Source of the DNA: Erigeron canadensis
Taxonomy: Eukaryota; Streptophyta; Magnoliopsida; Asterales; Asteraceae
NCBI RefSeq assembly: GCF_010389155.1
Contig: NC_057769.1
Span: 35,883,548 to 35,947,547, forward strand
Length of the DNA: 64,000 nucleotides
Direction: 5' to 3'
The notes beneath the pieces are model-generated. The model had not been told where the DNA came from and ran no database searches. It saw nothing but the letters and a program-made list of their open reading frames with translations. Position 1 is the first letter of the stretch. Each line of letters opens with the position of its first letter. This document shows positions 35,753 to 48,047 of the stretch, piece after piece. The translations under genes and the position numbers were made by a program.

Positions 35753-37891
35753 TTACACGACAGTTACCATGAGCAATTCACTCGAAGAAGTAAGTTGGAC
35801 TTTGGTTGAAGAAGTACAACGTCTAATTGTCTGACTATTTGGCAAAGCACGCCACTTATTGATATAGGCCATCGAGTCTAAATCTAAATTTGGAAGTTGG
35901 CGATCTTCGAGGATCTCTAGAATCTTTTTGGATTTACCAAGAAGCTGAGCAGCAATCTGGATACTGTCCCTCCTTTTCTCTATTGCATCGTGATGACACT
36001 TTATTTTTATGACACGTGGTAAGTTGGTAAAGCAAGCACAGAATAGATCTGCAATTATTGTTGATATCCACTCAAAAAGTTCCGCATCATTTGGCCAATT
36101 TTCTTGCTTCCTGCAGTGGAGTAGTATGGTTTGACTAATTCTATACATGGAACTGGAAGCAATAAAATTATGAACAGAGTGGTTCAAACTTCCGTTTTTG
36201 AAGCTCTTAAACTCTATCACATTTTTGACTGCTTCATCACCCAACCATTGAAGAATCTGTTTTGTTGATTTTGACTTGCTAAACTTCTTTTGAAGATCAA
36301 TATGTAGCCACTTGTTGTATAACTCAACTTCTGTCCACAAACGTCTAGCTGCTTTTCTCGCATCTACCAAGTCAGCATTTTCATTGAGGGTTTCTTCAAT
36401 ATTTCTTACGATTTGGAGTCCTTCCCGCATACTAGCAAGTAATTCTTTGACATGGCTATTTGAAATGCCAGGAAGTGCAATTGCGATAGTCGTTAACGTT
36501 ACCGCTACTAGGCTCCAACAATTCTGGGTTTCATCAGGATATAGAGGTGGGACTTCATCATCATCGAACTCTACTATTCCATTAAATCCTATGGAATAAT
36601 CCAGAAGCTTCATAAGATTTCTTGGCTCTGTCTCTGTAGATACTTTAATAAGTTTACTTATAGATTCAAGTATATTTGTCAATATTCTCTCTGAAAGCTC
36701 CGCCGCTTCTTCAGCTAGCAGAACATACTTACTATATTTTTCAACCTCTTCTTTAGGTACATAGTCCCTGGATGCTTTTGATCCCCATTTAAACCTTTTC
36801 ATTAAAGATTTACAGAAGTACCAACAACAAGAAAATAAGATCAGGAAACATCTAGGAACAAGGCACACTGTTTTACATATGACTGCAACCACTATTTGAA
36901 GTGCAATACAAATGTTCAAAATCATGTTTTTGACCATATGGAAAACCTTTTTGCAATGACGACCTGGAATATGTGAACGGACATATATGCGCTTCCACTG
37001 CTCAAGTCTTTCTATCCAATGTTTCTCAACTTTAAACACGTTTAGATGGTTCTTGCTCCATTTCTTAGAGGGCTTGAAATAACTGATGATCGTGAAACAT
37101 CTAAAAATTGGTGCTAAACCACCTACCAAAACTCCAACTAATTGCATAGAATAAATAATCTTAATTGACCACTTATAATCAGATGATCCATCAATATATC
37201 GTACATAAGAAAACAGAGAGATGGCACCTGTGGTGGTGGCTAAACATAAAACCCCCAAAGTAGAAGAAATCTGCGAACAAGCTATCACAAATTGGGGGTT
37301 ACCCGTCTCTGCCATCATCCAATACATTTTAACATAAATAACAAGCTCCTGGTAAGAAAAATTAATCTCCTCGTGACTTGAAGCCAAACCGCGCAACTCC
37401 TTGTATTGTAGTTCAAAGTTTCTTCTGTTTGCTGGAACTGTCAAAGCTACCGGAAATGCCAACAGACAAGGTAATATGAATATACCTGCAGCAAAACTCC
37501 TCATCGCCCATGAAAAAGCTAGGATCCATATATTAACAAGTATGGTGATTAATAGAATACCCAAGGCAATTATGTTAATGAGAAGTTCTTTGTCACCCAT
37601 AAGCCCCAAAGAAGGAAGGAAATTGGCTACCATGGTGACCAAGAACAAAATGCTGACAAACCTCGCATTACTGTCATCCTCCGTGTTTGCGCTTAGATCT
37701 ACTGGTAGCTTCATTGCTATGGCAATCACCGTGATAGAAACCGCATTGATTGTGAAAAACCTGCATGGAAACCACAGTTTCCCTATAATAAAGCCATTAA
37801 ATACGTCTGCTGCCATTGCAAGAGTACAGAATAAAGATGCTGCACAAATATACAGCCCGACCCATGGCATGACATCCATGGGTTCCATCAT
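35753..37891 (-). CDS. Uncharacterised multi-pass membrane protein, copy B (intact)
   Basis: A single open frame of 712 aa with no intron, starting MMEPMDVMPWVGLYICAA; the start is shared with copy A. Hydrophobic segments lie at about residues 9-31, 41-61, 78-98, 103-124 and 133-153, with further ones near 193-215 and 235-260 and a long Cys-rich one near 320-350. This suggests a polytopic membrane protein with a soluble C-terminal half of about 350 residues. That half has acidic and charged helices and a conserved ending around QLLGKSKKILEILEDRQLPN. I do not recognise a named domain, catalytic motif or transport signature, so no function is proposed. It is the only one of three tandem paralogues without a disabling change. 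Its 5' flank carries a 126-bp tandem duplication. The protein could be a membrane receptor, scaffold or channel-like protein; the sequence does not decide. Confidence 0.85.
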   Translation of the reverse strand: MMEPMDVMPWVGLYICAASLFCTLAMAADVFNGFIIGKLWFPCRFFTINAVSITVIAIAMKLPVDLSANTEDDSNARFVSILFLVTMVANFLPSLGLMGDKELLINIIALGILLITILVNIWILAFSWAMRSFAAGIFILPCLLAFPVALTVPANRRNFELQYKELRGLASSHEEINFSYQELVIYVKMYWMMAETGNPQFVIACSQISSTLGVLCLATTTGAISLFSYVRYIDGSSDYKWSIKIIYSMQLVGVLVGGLAPIFRCFTIISYFKPSKKWSKNHLNVFKVEKHWIERLEQWKRIYVRSHIPGRHCKKVFHMVKNMILNICIALQIVVAVICKTVCLVPRCFLILFSCCWYFCKSLMKRFKWGSKASRDYVPKEEVEKYSKYVLLAEEAAELSERILTNILESISKLIKVSTETEPRNLMKLLDYSIGFNGIVEFDDDEVPPLYPDETQNCWSLVAVTLTTIAIALPGISNSHVKELLASMREGLQIVRNIEETLNENADLVDARKAARRLWTEVELYNKWLHIDLQKKFSKSKSTKQILQWLGDEAVKNVIEFKSFKNGSLNHSVHNFIASSSMYRISQTILLHCRKQENWPNDAELFEWISTIIADLFCACFTNLPRVIKIKCHHDAIEKRRDSIQIAAQLLGKSKKILEILEDRQLPNLDLDSMAYINKWRALPNSQTIRRCTSSTKVQLTSSSELLMVTVV

Positions 37892-37950
37892 GATGCTTGC
37901 AGGTAAATAATCAGAATTCTATGAATATATTAAAGTGTTGCAAAAATATT

Positions 37951-38205
37951 TGTTTGATTACAAGTTGCTGAAAGCAGGAATGATCGAATAAAGTTGACTT
38001 ATATTAAGACGACGCATATAGCACATTATTGAACTAAGCTTGACTTAATAGTAAACGCATCATGACATTAAATATGTGTTTGATTACAAGTTGCAGAAAG
38101 CAGGAATGAACAAGGTTGGCTTATATCTGTACTCGCTTGAATTTAGACGCATAGAATTATTGAACTAAGCTTGACTTAAAGAGTAAATGCATATTTCATG
38201 AAATG
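37951..38205. repeat. 126-bp tandem duplication upstream of copy B
   Basis: TGTTTGATTACAAGTTGC occurs at 37951 and again at 38077. Each is followed by AAGCAGGAATGA and ATTATTGAACTAAGCTTGACTT. Copy A has one unit in its upstream flank (34366-34480), so copy B gained an extra promoter-proximal segment. Confidence 0.8.
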
Positions 38206-39631
38206 AAATTCTTGGAAATTAATTTATTTTCTAGATGAATAATAGCCACATGAAAACTGGTCGAGGTGTCCTGATTAATATCCAACTACCTGATGATAAT
38301 AGCAAAAATATTTAGATTTAAATCAAATGTTACATAAGTGTTCTACTGAAAACACAAAACTAATTATGCCATCTAACTTATTTTAACATAAAGGTCAGAA
38401 GTACTATCACAGATATACTTGTTTTTATACATTAACTTTTCCTATTCTTAATTATTAAAGTTATCTAAAATGTTGACAGTAATATAAAAATGTTTTAGAG
38501 TAGAAATCACATGTCCACATTTTATTGAGAAGGTTAACTGAAAGATAAAACAGAAATTTTCATATAAGTAAACGGTGTAGGCTTGACCAAAAGTAAATGG
38601 GCACATGCATGAAATGAAATTTTCTGAACCCTATCCTAGCAATAACGACCAAAATATCAACATTTTGACGCATTGTTGCAACAAATACTTGCCAAATGTA
38701 CTATTCATGTGGTCTATCCAATAAGAAAAAAATTATGTAAACTGTAGATGTTTGATTGATTATGTTAACTTCGACCTATTGGAGCAAAAAGTGGCCGGTT
38801 CTTAAGTTCTTGAATAATTGTAGAACTTGACCAAACTATATTGAGTTAACCAAATATCTATCACCAAACCATCGATTGGTTTATATGTGATTGGTATGGG
38901 AGGTTTAGACATAAGAGTAACATGGGTGACTACTTATGGTCTGAGTTTTTAGGGACATGAACATTTGATTTTTTTTTTATAATATGTTATTTTAATATTG
39001 TATAATTTTGCAATTTGTATTTTTAAAAACAATAATTTTTGCTATGTTTATGGATATAACATTTATTAATTGTTTTTTCTAAAAAAAAAAAATGTTAGAC
39101 AAGTTAAAATTTGTTGCAGCTAGCCTATGGCCTTTTCTTGGGCTCTTTTTGGTCCCATAAATTCTCATTCGGCCCATGGCCCCTAATGGTTGGGTAGTTT
39201 ATTTATTTTTTGGTTAAATAGTTTTGGTTCAGTCAAATTGGTCAATTTGGTTCGTTTTTTTGTTAGCGTAGAATTCTGTTTTCTATTTGACCACGAACCC
39301 ACACCATTATATGGAACTAGTGGCCCGGCTGTTAATGGATGCTTTACGGTTGTGGCAACGAGTCATTCTTTTATACACCTAATGGTCTTAAAAAGTTTTG
39401 ATTTTTGTTAAAGGTTAGTACATATTAGAAAGTGGATATGTATTATTTTTACATATATATGTATATACTTACAGCTTGAATGTTTGAGTTATGGTTGATA
39501 TTGGAAGTCGTTGTTTGTTTGTTGGGTTCGGGTTCATCCACGGTCCACCTCATTCCGATCGGCGACCATGGATTTATATATTGAAGACAATTTGGAAGTG
39601 GCGGTGGAATCTTCATTGTTGGCCATGGTTG
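38206..39631. other. Spacer upstream of copy B
   Basis: The first part (to about 38740) matches the upstream flank of copy A, including the empty site of the 34547 MITE and ACATGTCCACATTTTATTG at about 38511. From 38740 to 39631 I see only AT-rich spacer. A frame at 39491-39820 runs into the gene fragment at 39632 by chance. Confidence 0.5.
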
Positions 39632-40330
39632 AAGACAATCCAACCATTCCTTGAGGACCTACAACAGAACTTGATGTTTATTGCAGAAATTGATGGTAGA
39701 CAGAACATGTTGAGTTTCTTAAATAATAATGAAAGCATCTTTTTAAGGGTTCTTGTCGGTTTTAGCTGCTGGCTAGTAGCCCATCACGTTCTTTTACCTG
39801 TCAAGACTGTCAAACTATAGAAGACGACCTTATGTCCCTTAAGGATCTATACATTCTGGGCTAATGGCGACGGGTTGCCAAGATGTAAAAGATAAATAAA
39901 TTTTCAACTCCAGCAAGAAATGTTCTCCCACTTTTAGAACTGAAACCGAGACTATTATTGAGGGATTCAGGTGTTTGACTCTAGCAGAGATTTATGGGTC
40001 GTCTGCCTAATCCCGACTTTCTTTGCCTTCAACTTCAGGTCAGTGACTCTTACGTGTTTGTGCTATAGAAATGATGACGCAGCTTCTATATTCCTAAAGA
40101 AAACCTACAATTTTCCTAAGAAACTATGATGACCCCTGCATAAATCACCAGGGAATCTGGGCATTCCATAAATCACCCAGTTTCCACTTGTTCTGATTCA
40201 GCTTGCAGTTTAGCATGAAGAACTGCTAGGAGTTGAAGATTCGTCATTGTTGTCATTAGAGCGCGGTGTTTATATAAGTTATTTGGACCTTTTTACTTCT
40301 GCTATACGGTTGCATTTGTTGATTTTTTTT
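39632..40330 (+). pseudogene. Truncated 3' end of the UNC-13-like gene
   Basis: This stretch matches the last part of exon 5 and the 3' UTR of the gene at 24916-30549. Shared landmarks are CAATC(G/C)AACC(T/A)TTCCTT, TGATGACGCAGCTTCTA, AAGAAACTATGATGA and GAGCGCGGTGTTTATATAAG, in the same order and spacing. Several small indels and altered codons break the frame. The start of the gene is absent, so the fragment is non-functional. It sits between membrane-protein copies B and C just as the parent sits before copy A, showing that the gene's tail was carried along in the duplication. Confidence 0.88.
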
Positions 40331-40435
40331 TATATAGCTAACGAACATTGGAACCCGTTAAAGTTCAAGACATGAAGCTAGACAACCTAAAGAAAACAAC
40401 ATCCACGATAGACAATAAAAATACATCCATACATA

Positions 40436-42468
40436 TTACACGACAGTTACCATGTGCAATTCACTAGATCTTGAAGAAGTAAGCTGAACTCTGGTTGAAG
40501 AAGTACAACGGTTAGGTATTTGACTATTTGGCAAAGCTAGCCACTTATTGATATAGGCCATCGAGTCTAAATCTAAATTTGGAAGTTGGCGATCTTCGAG
40601 GATCTCTAGAATCTTTTTGGATTTACCAAGAAGCTGAGCAGCAATCTGGATACTGTCCCTCCTTTTCTCTATTGCATCGTGATGACACTTCATTTTTATG
40701 ACACGTGGTAAGTTGGTAAAGCAAGCACAGAATAGATCTGCAATTATTGTTGATATCCACTCAAAAAGTTCCGCATCATTTGGCCAATTTTCTTGCTTAC
40801 TGCAGTGGAGTAGTATGGTTTGACTAATTCTATACATGGAACTGGAAGCAATAAATTATGAACAGAGCGGTTCAAACTTCTGTTTTTGCAGCTCTTAAAC
40901 TCTATCACATTTTTGACTGCTTCATTACCCAACCATTGAAGAATCTTCTTTGTTGATTTTGACTTGCTAAACTTATTTTGAAGATCAATATGTAGTCACT
41001 TGTTGTATAACTCAATGTCTGTCCACAAACGTCTAGCTGCTTTTCTCGAACCTACCAAGTCAGCATTTTCATTGAGGGTTTCTTCAACAATTCTTACGAT
41101 TTGGAGTCCTTCCCGCATACTAGCAAGTAATTCTTTGACATGGCTATTTGAAATGTTTGGAAGTGCAATTGCAATAGTCATTAACGTTACCGCTACTAGG
41201 CTCCAACAATTCTGGGTTTCTTCAGGATATAGAGGAGGGACTTCATCATTGTCGAACTTTATTACTCCATTGAATCCAGTAGATATATCTAGAATTAGCT
41301 TCATAAGATTTTTCGGCTCCTTCTCTGCAGATACTTTAATAAGTTTAGTTATAGATCGAAGCATATTTGTCAATATTCTCTCTGAAAGGTTCGCCTCTTC
41401 TTCAGCTAGCATAACATACTTGGCATATTTTTCCACCTCTTCTTCACTTATGTAGTCATTTTTTGACCCCCATTTAAACCTTTTCAATAATAATTTGCAG
41501 AGATACCAACAATAAAAGAATAAGATCAGGAAACATCTAGGAAGAAGGCAAATCATTTTACATATAACTGCAGCCACTATCTGAAGTGCAATACAAATGT
41601 TCAAAATCATGTTTTTGACCAGATGGAAAACCTTTTTGCAATGGCGCCCTGGGATATGAGAACGGACGTGGATGCGTTTCCATTGCTCAAGTCTTTCTAT
41701 CCATTGTTTTTCAACTTTGAACACGTTTAGATGGTTCTTGTTCCATTTCGTAGAAGGCTTGTTATAACCGATGACAGTAAAACATCTAGATATTGGTGCT
41801 ACACAACCTACCAAAACCCCAACATGTTGCACATTATTAATAATCTTGATTGACCAATCATAATCGGATGATTCTCTGCGAGGAAAGTATGGATCTATAA
41901 ACCATGAGACGGCAAAGATGGCAACATCTGAACATAAAACTCCTAAAGTAAAAGAAATCTGTGAACAAGCTATCGCAAATTGGGGGTCACCTGTTTCTGC
42001 CATCATCCAATGCATTTTAACGTAGTTAACGAGTTCTTCGTAAGAGAAATTTATCTCGTCATGATTTGAAGCCAATCTGCACAACTCCTTGTACTGTAGT
42101 TGTAAGTTTCTTCTAGATGCTGGCACGGTCAAAGCTACCGAAAATACCAACAGACAAGGTAATATGAATATACCTGCAGCAAAACTCCTCAACGCCCATG
42201 AAAAAGCTAGGATCCATATATTAACAAGTATGGTGATTAATAGAATACCCAAGGCAATGATGTTAATGAGAAGTTCTTTGTCACCCATAAGCCCCAAAGA
42301 AGGAAGGAAATTGGCTACCATGGTGACCAAGAACAAAATGCTGACAAACCTCGCATTACTGTCATCCTCCGTGTTTGCGCTTAGATCTACTGGTAGCTTC
42401 ATTGCTATGGCAATCACCGTGATAGAAACCGCATTGATTGTGAAAAACCTGCATGGAAACCACAGTTT
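40436..42468 (-). pseudogene. Multi-pass membrane protein, copy C (truncated, stop and frameshift)
   Basis: Copy C lacks roughly the first 40 codons. Similarity to B ends at CACAGTTT (42468), where retrotransposon sequence starts. The remaining frame runs to an in-frame TGA at 40996-40998, which replaces a tryptophan codon conserved in A and B. A one-base deletion in an A run near 40853 then shifts the frame of the C-terminal part. Three independent lesions make it a pseudogene. By residue pattern its beginning and its end follow B (ILAFSWAxRSFAAGIF; DLFCACF; RDSIQI), while the middle follows A (SWFIxPYFPR; GVIKFDNDEVPP). Confidence 0.9.
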
Positions 42469-43314
42469 GTAGTTCTGGTCGAAATCTGAATCGGAATAGA
42501 AATAGGTCTAAACAGGTCGTGAAGCTACTTGAGATTCCAGTGAGCAAAATATGTGATTATATGATAATTGTTTGTGTTGTATATGTTTAAGGCTTACACA
42601 ATCAAGGCGACTTGATGTATGTGGTCCTCTTCTTTGAAAGTGGAGCCGGATTAGACATGAATAAACCATAGTGACATGTTTAGGTGACCTACCATAACTC
42701 GTTGCATGCTTAAAAGTTATAGTTTATGATTTTACATATTTATTGTGATATAAATTGTGATGTAAAATTGTTTTTGAGAAAAGATAAACTTGACTAAGCA
42801 ATATCGAAATAAGAGATTTTTTAATAAAATTGGAGTCTTACAACCTTGGGATACACCGGCTCACCATTTGAACAAACTCTAAGAGAGGTATAAGCCGGAG
42901 TGCGCTAGCCTTCTAAAAGGGCGAGTTTTTAATTGCGTTTATCGCAAACCTTTCCCCTTTCGTTTCTTTGTGCGTTCAAATGGAGCTACCGAGCTCTCTT
43001 GTGTTATTAAGACTATATAAATGATTTTATTAAATATTATGTTTAGAAGATATGCATGAATCTTCTAAACATAACTTTTTGATCACATATCAAATTGTAT
43101 GACCCAATAAACTTAAGTCATTGCCATCCAATTTGTCAAGGACACATGGGGTCGTCGTTTTACTCACTGGTACACAGTGGTGAAATGGCGATTGCATGGC
43201 AAAACCCATTCACTGGTACATAGTGGTGGTCAATTTTGCACGTTCTTAGTTGGACGACTTAAAACGAGTTAAGCGGTGAGACCTTGACCCGTGGCAAAAG
43301 ATGGGACAAAACAT

Positions 43315-46300
43315 TGTGACAACCCTCATTTTCCGACTAAGACAACGTACTTATATTTATCTAGGTATCTATCCCTAGAGGTTTGTTAGGGAAATTGACC
43401 TTCTAGACATTTAGGCATATTGACAATTGCCCTCTAGTATGGTGAAATGCCTTAGAAATGCCATAAACAATAACTAGAATCATTCGAGATAATCTCAAGC
43501 AATAAACTAGTTTTAAATGAACTTCATAAAATACCTTTGAACAAAAAATTTTATTGTTAATCAATTAAGTTATATAAACAATAATGTAAGACTCACAAGT
43601 TGAGATAACAATCAAAATTCCTATAAATTGTCCAACAAATTAAACACCAAACCAAATTTAAGTAAATATGGCCATGAAAATAAAAATTTCCATCTCGAAA
43701 ATATTTGTAAGTTATATGTACATAAAGTGCTTAAATAATGAGTAAGTATATATATGCTTAAAAATAAATACAAGTTTATAACTAATAGCTTATGTAACCA
43801 ACTAAAAATACAAGAATATATCCATACATACATATATACACGACATATATATATATACATACTAACACAAATTTGTTTTAAACCACAAATAATTAGTAAA
43901 TATTAAGCATGCATGAACATATACATATAACCTATACATAATCACATTATACACCTACAACTAATACCCATTTTAAATTTTAAACTAAAAATCCCCTCCT
44001 TATTCCACCCCCAAGGCCGGCCCTCCCCACTCCCCATACAACACCTCCAATCAAAATTCATCCTCCCTTATACTCCCCATACAATTAACACTCCAACACT
44101 TATTCTTCCAACACACACACAAACACATTCTTACACTCAAACAACTACTTTCTCTCCTCTCTTTCTCTCTTCATTTTTGGCAGCCCTCAAGGAATAAAAA
44201 GGAAGAAAAATCCATCTAAACACATATTAATAATAAGGGTTATACGCTAGATTAATAAAGGTTTAATTCAAGCATAGTTTAAGGGTTATATTAAGGTTGA
44301 AACAAGGGTTGTTGGAGGCATTAAGGGTCACGAAAATCTGCATATTTTCATCATCAAAAAGTGTTCTTCAAGGGTATATATCTTCATCTCTTTTCTAGAT
44401 TAATCTTGTTCTTGTTCATATTAAAAAGGTTTTATCAAAAGTTCATGTTTTCTTTATGTTTTCTTTTGATTATACACTTGATGAGAGCAAGTTGATAGAA
44501 TCTTTTCTTTCATGCTATTGCATGTCAAGATCTAGAGAAAAGATTCAAGGATTCAACAAGTTTAAGACCCAAAAGTGTTGTTATAGATTAAATAACTTTT
44601 AAAGTGATTTTTCCTTTGAAATATGGTCATATTTTTATATATCTTGATGAATATATTTCTGGAGTTTTTCATAAAAATATGTTTTTAAGTTGTTGAATTG
44701 AAGTTGGATAAAGATTTGTTGTTAAAATGATGAGATGATTAAATGATGAGATGATTACATGCATGCTTGGATTTGCACTAGTTTAAGTTGTTTTGATTTG
44801 AGATTTGAGATGGGTCTTTAATTGATGATTTCATATATATTTTGATGTTAAAATACATGTTAATAATCTGGGATTTATGAAGTTAGTACAAGAAATAAGG
44901 ATTTTATAAGAATTCAAGACCAAACAATGCATAAAAGTCACTAACCGAAATCACAAGAACACAAATATAAATTCATCACCTTCATCACATGATTTGTCCA
45001 TAAAATATGAAATAAAATCTGGAGAAAACATGAAGAGATGAATTAGGATGAACAAAATGTATTGGGTTTGCCAAAATAAGTATTGGGTGAAGCCATAAAG
45101 TAAAGGCATGCATTGGGCAAACAAAGTAAGCTGACAGAATCCATCTTCTGTCTTTGAACGGGAAAACTGGGCATGTGAGGGCATTTTCAAGAAAGACTAT
45201 CAAAATAAAAGTTGTAGAAAAATGAGTTAAGATTAATCTCCAACTGGAATTACTCAAAAATACTGAACCAAACGAAAGATATGATTTTTCTACTGAAACT
45301 GGTTAAAACTGTAATTTTGTATGAATATTTTATAAACTTTAACAATTTTTATCTCCTAATCCATAAAGTTCCAGGAAGTCATACTTGGTGGAAAGTAATT
45401 TCAATGTGTTGTGAACTTAAAATAAAATCATGGGATTTTTCTAACAATCAGAACATCAAGAACTTTTATAAAACTTCTGATGTCGCAAGCAGTGCCCATT
45501 CGGGACAGTTTGTGTTTAGATAATTTTTACGGACACCAAACATCATCTAAAAATTCACCAAAAATTCACAAAAATACTAGATACATATAAGTCACTGTGT
45601 AAAAATCATGAAGGTCCAATTAATTCGTCTTGACCCCAAATAGTAGCTAACATTTCTTAAAAATAAAGTATAAAACAGAAAATTTGTAAGTAATCTTATA
45701 AATGGCATAATGGGCTATGTAATGAACTAAGAACCATAATGGGCTAACCCGGCCCAAATAATGAACCCATAAGGAACACAAATCAGTAGGCCCACTTGGC
45801 CCAATAAGCCTTATAGCCCAATAACCACTATGACCTATTATGCACCTAACCCAAATAAGGTAAAGCCTAATAACTAATGTAAGCCCAAAACATTTAAAAG
45901 CCCATGACACCTAAGGCCCAATTGATAATGGCCCATAACACTTAAACGAATTTCATGAGATAAGTGTAATCAAAATAAAACAAAGATAATTAAGTGAGAT
46001 TTACATAAGTAATTATGTTAACCAAGCTATATATATTGATATCACAAATGTTAATTCACGCTAAAATCGGTTACACAACAAATGATGAATAAGGACAACA
46101 TAACTTAATAAGATATTTCTATATGATAACCTAATATATCAAGTGAAACCACAAATGAAGCCAAGTTGCCGAAAATCTAACAACTTATAACTACACATGT
46201 AATGAAAGTAACCCTTTACACCATCAATCTCTACAACCAAAACGATGCGAGTGTTACCAATATACTTGGACCCCACAATTGATAGCAACATAATGAAAAT

Positions 46301-47780
46301 GGCATTTCTAAGTGATGGCTTAAGATAGGAACTTACGTATATTAGTCCTATCGTAGAGATAGTCTTGGCTTGAAAAATGATGGAGGAACATAATGGATAT
46401 ATGGTCAAGGAAACTATAGATGGGAAGTACCCATTTTGGATAGATGAGTATAATATGCGGCATATCAAGGTGAGTCATAGCTCCCTTTCAAACTATTTTA
46501 TGTGTTTTAACTATCGGGGTGAAAAGCATGATATATAAGCTAAATTGCTTTTATTATTACATATATATGAAATGATTCTTGATATTATGATTATGAAATG
46601 AAATTGTTTCGTATGTTCATTATGATAAATGATTTATATGATGAGCTTGAGTTCTGTCAAACCGCTTTCTTCGGTTCACTACTATTTACTCCGATTATGG
46701 AGGCCTGTAGTTAGTTAGTTGCGCAACTAGGTTTCGTCCACCCACCCATTTGTGTAACGGTGGAAGGTTGGTTGCCTTTGTGACAACTTCCACTTCCAGT
46801 CCGACCACGGGTGTTCTAGCTACCTTACTTAGGTCGTCTCCATGACACGACCCTTCTATATTATTATTACTACGGCACTTGATTGACAGTTTGTGCAAAA
46901 TTTATTTATTTATTTATTATTGGACTTTGAAAAAATGGTAGTAGTAGTGGCTCAAGCATTTACTCATCAAAATTATGTAAATTATGCCTTTGTGGCTAAA
47001 TGAAATTTGATATTGAATTATGCCCTTGTGGCTAAGTGAAATTCATATTAATATTGTTGATAATTGGAAATTGTTTGGACATACGGATTGGGTATCGTCT
47101 CTCATATGATATCTTGAAAGACGTTGAAATTGGTGATATTGAAATGATTTTGGTAACCGAATGATTTTGGTATGATATACGATTAATCGATTTATATACT
47201 TTTTCTCTCATGATGATTTGACAAATGAGAACCTGAAATTTTACTATAGATTCTCCAAGTCTTGATATGACATTATGATATTTGGAAACTTGATAACATG
47301 ATATGAAAATTTTGTCGATCATATGGTTTGGATATTTCGAAATGTAATAGTAATCAGTTTTTCTAAGTATTAAAACGGTGATGTACCAAGATTTATATAA
47401 AAACCTATGCACTCACCAACTACGTTTTCGTAGTTGACACTTTTTCTTCATGCTTTTCAGGAAATAAGCTTAAGCATTGAGGATTTATATGCTTCATGAT
47501 TATTTGCATTACCCTTTGGAGTAAAAGATCAAACCTTGTGATAGGCAATGGAATCCACCTTGATCATTGTAGTATACTACTTCATGTGCTTGTTATTTGT
47601 TTCGTGAACTTAATATTCAAGTACGGTGGACGCATTTGTACTTGGAAATTGGTTCACATGCTTATACATTTGTAAATTCTTTTATCAAATAAAACTATGG
47701 TGAATGTTATTTATAATCCTTTGTTTTGAATACTCGACTTTCTGTACATCTCATTGTTCCGCCTTAGTTGGGGTGTTACA
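43315..47780 (+). mobile_element. 4.47-kb solo LTR (probably Gypsy type), nested in the Copia leader
   Basis: It begins TGTGACAACCC and ends GGGTGTTACA, an imperfect TG...CA inverted pair. It is flanked by a perfect 5-bp direct repeat AACAT (43310-43314 and 47781-47785). That duplication is the integrase signature, and the lack of any coding domain or second LTR points to a solo LTR left by recombination between two LTRs. A CT-rich stretch (44140-44175) and many GGCCCA/TGGGCC words (45715-45930) are typical of large plant LTRs. The lineage is inferred from length and ends only. A non-autonomous element with unrecognised short ends is the alternative. Orientation is arbitrary. Confidence 0.7.
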
Positions 47781-48047
47781 AACATGACTACAAAAGATTG
47801 CTTGATGAATCGAGTGTCTTGCGTAGGTCCCATACTTTCTAGGAATTGCACTTGTAATGCAATTACTGATCGTCACTTACCCTTTGAGTGCAATTATTTC
47901 TAACAGATCAACTGATGAAATGGTTGCATGTCAATTGGATCCTAGCCTTAATGAAATTAATTGTTTATTCTATAAACATTTGGGTAATTAATTTCTTAAG
48001 GATTGATTATCGAAAATAGTGATTTTTGAACTTAATCTGTTTTGTAG

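Noticed and set aside
39491..39820. A 109-codon frame that includes UNC-13-like residues
   Set aside because: Only the part after 39632 resembles the UNC-13-like gene, and it soon shifts frame, so it belongs to the decayed gene tail and is not a new gene.
46139..47412. Minus-strand frames of 109 and 126 codons inside the 4.47-kb LTR
   Set aside because: They show no recognisable domain and lie within a noncoding LTR; AT-rich chance frames of this size are expected.
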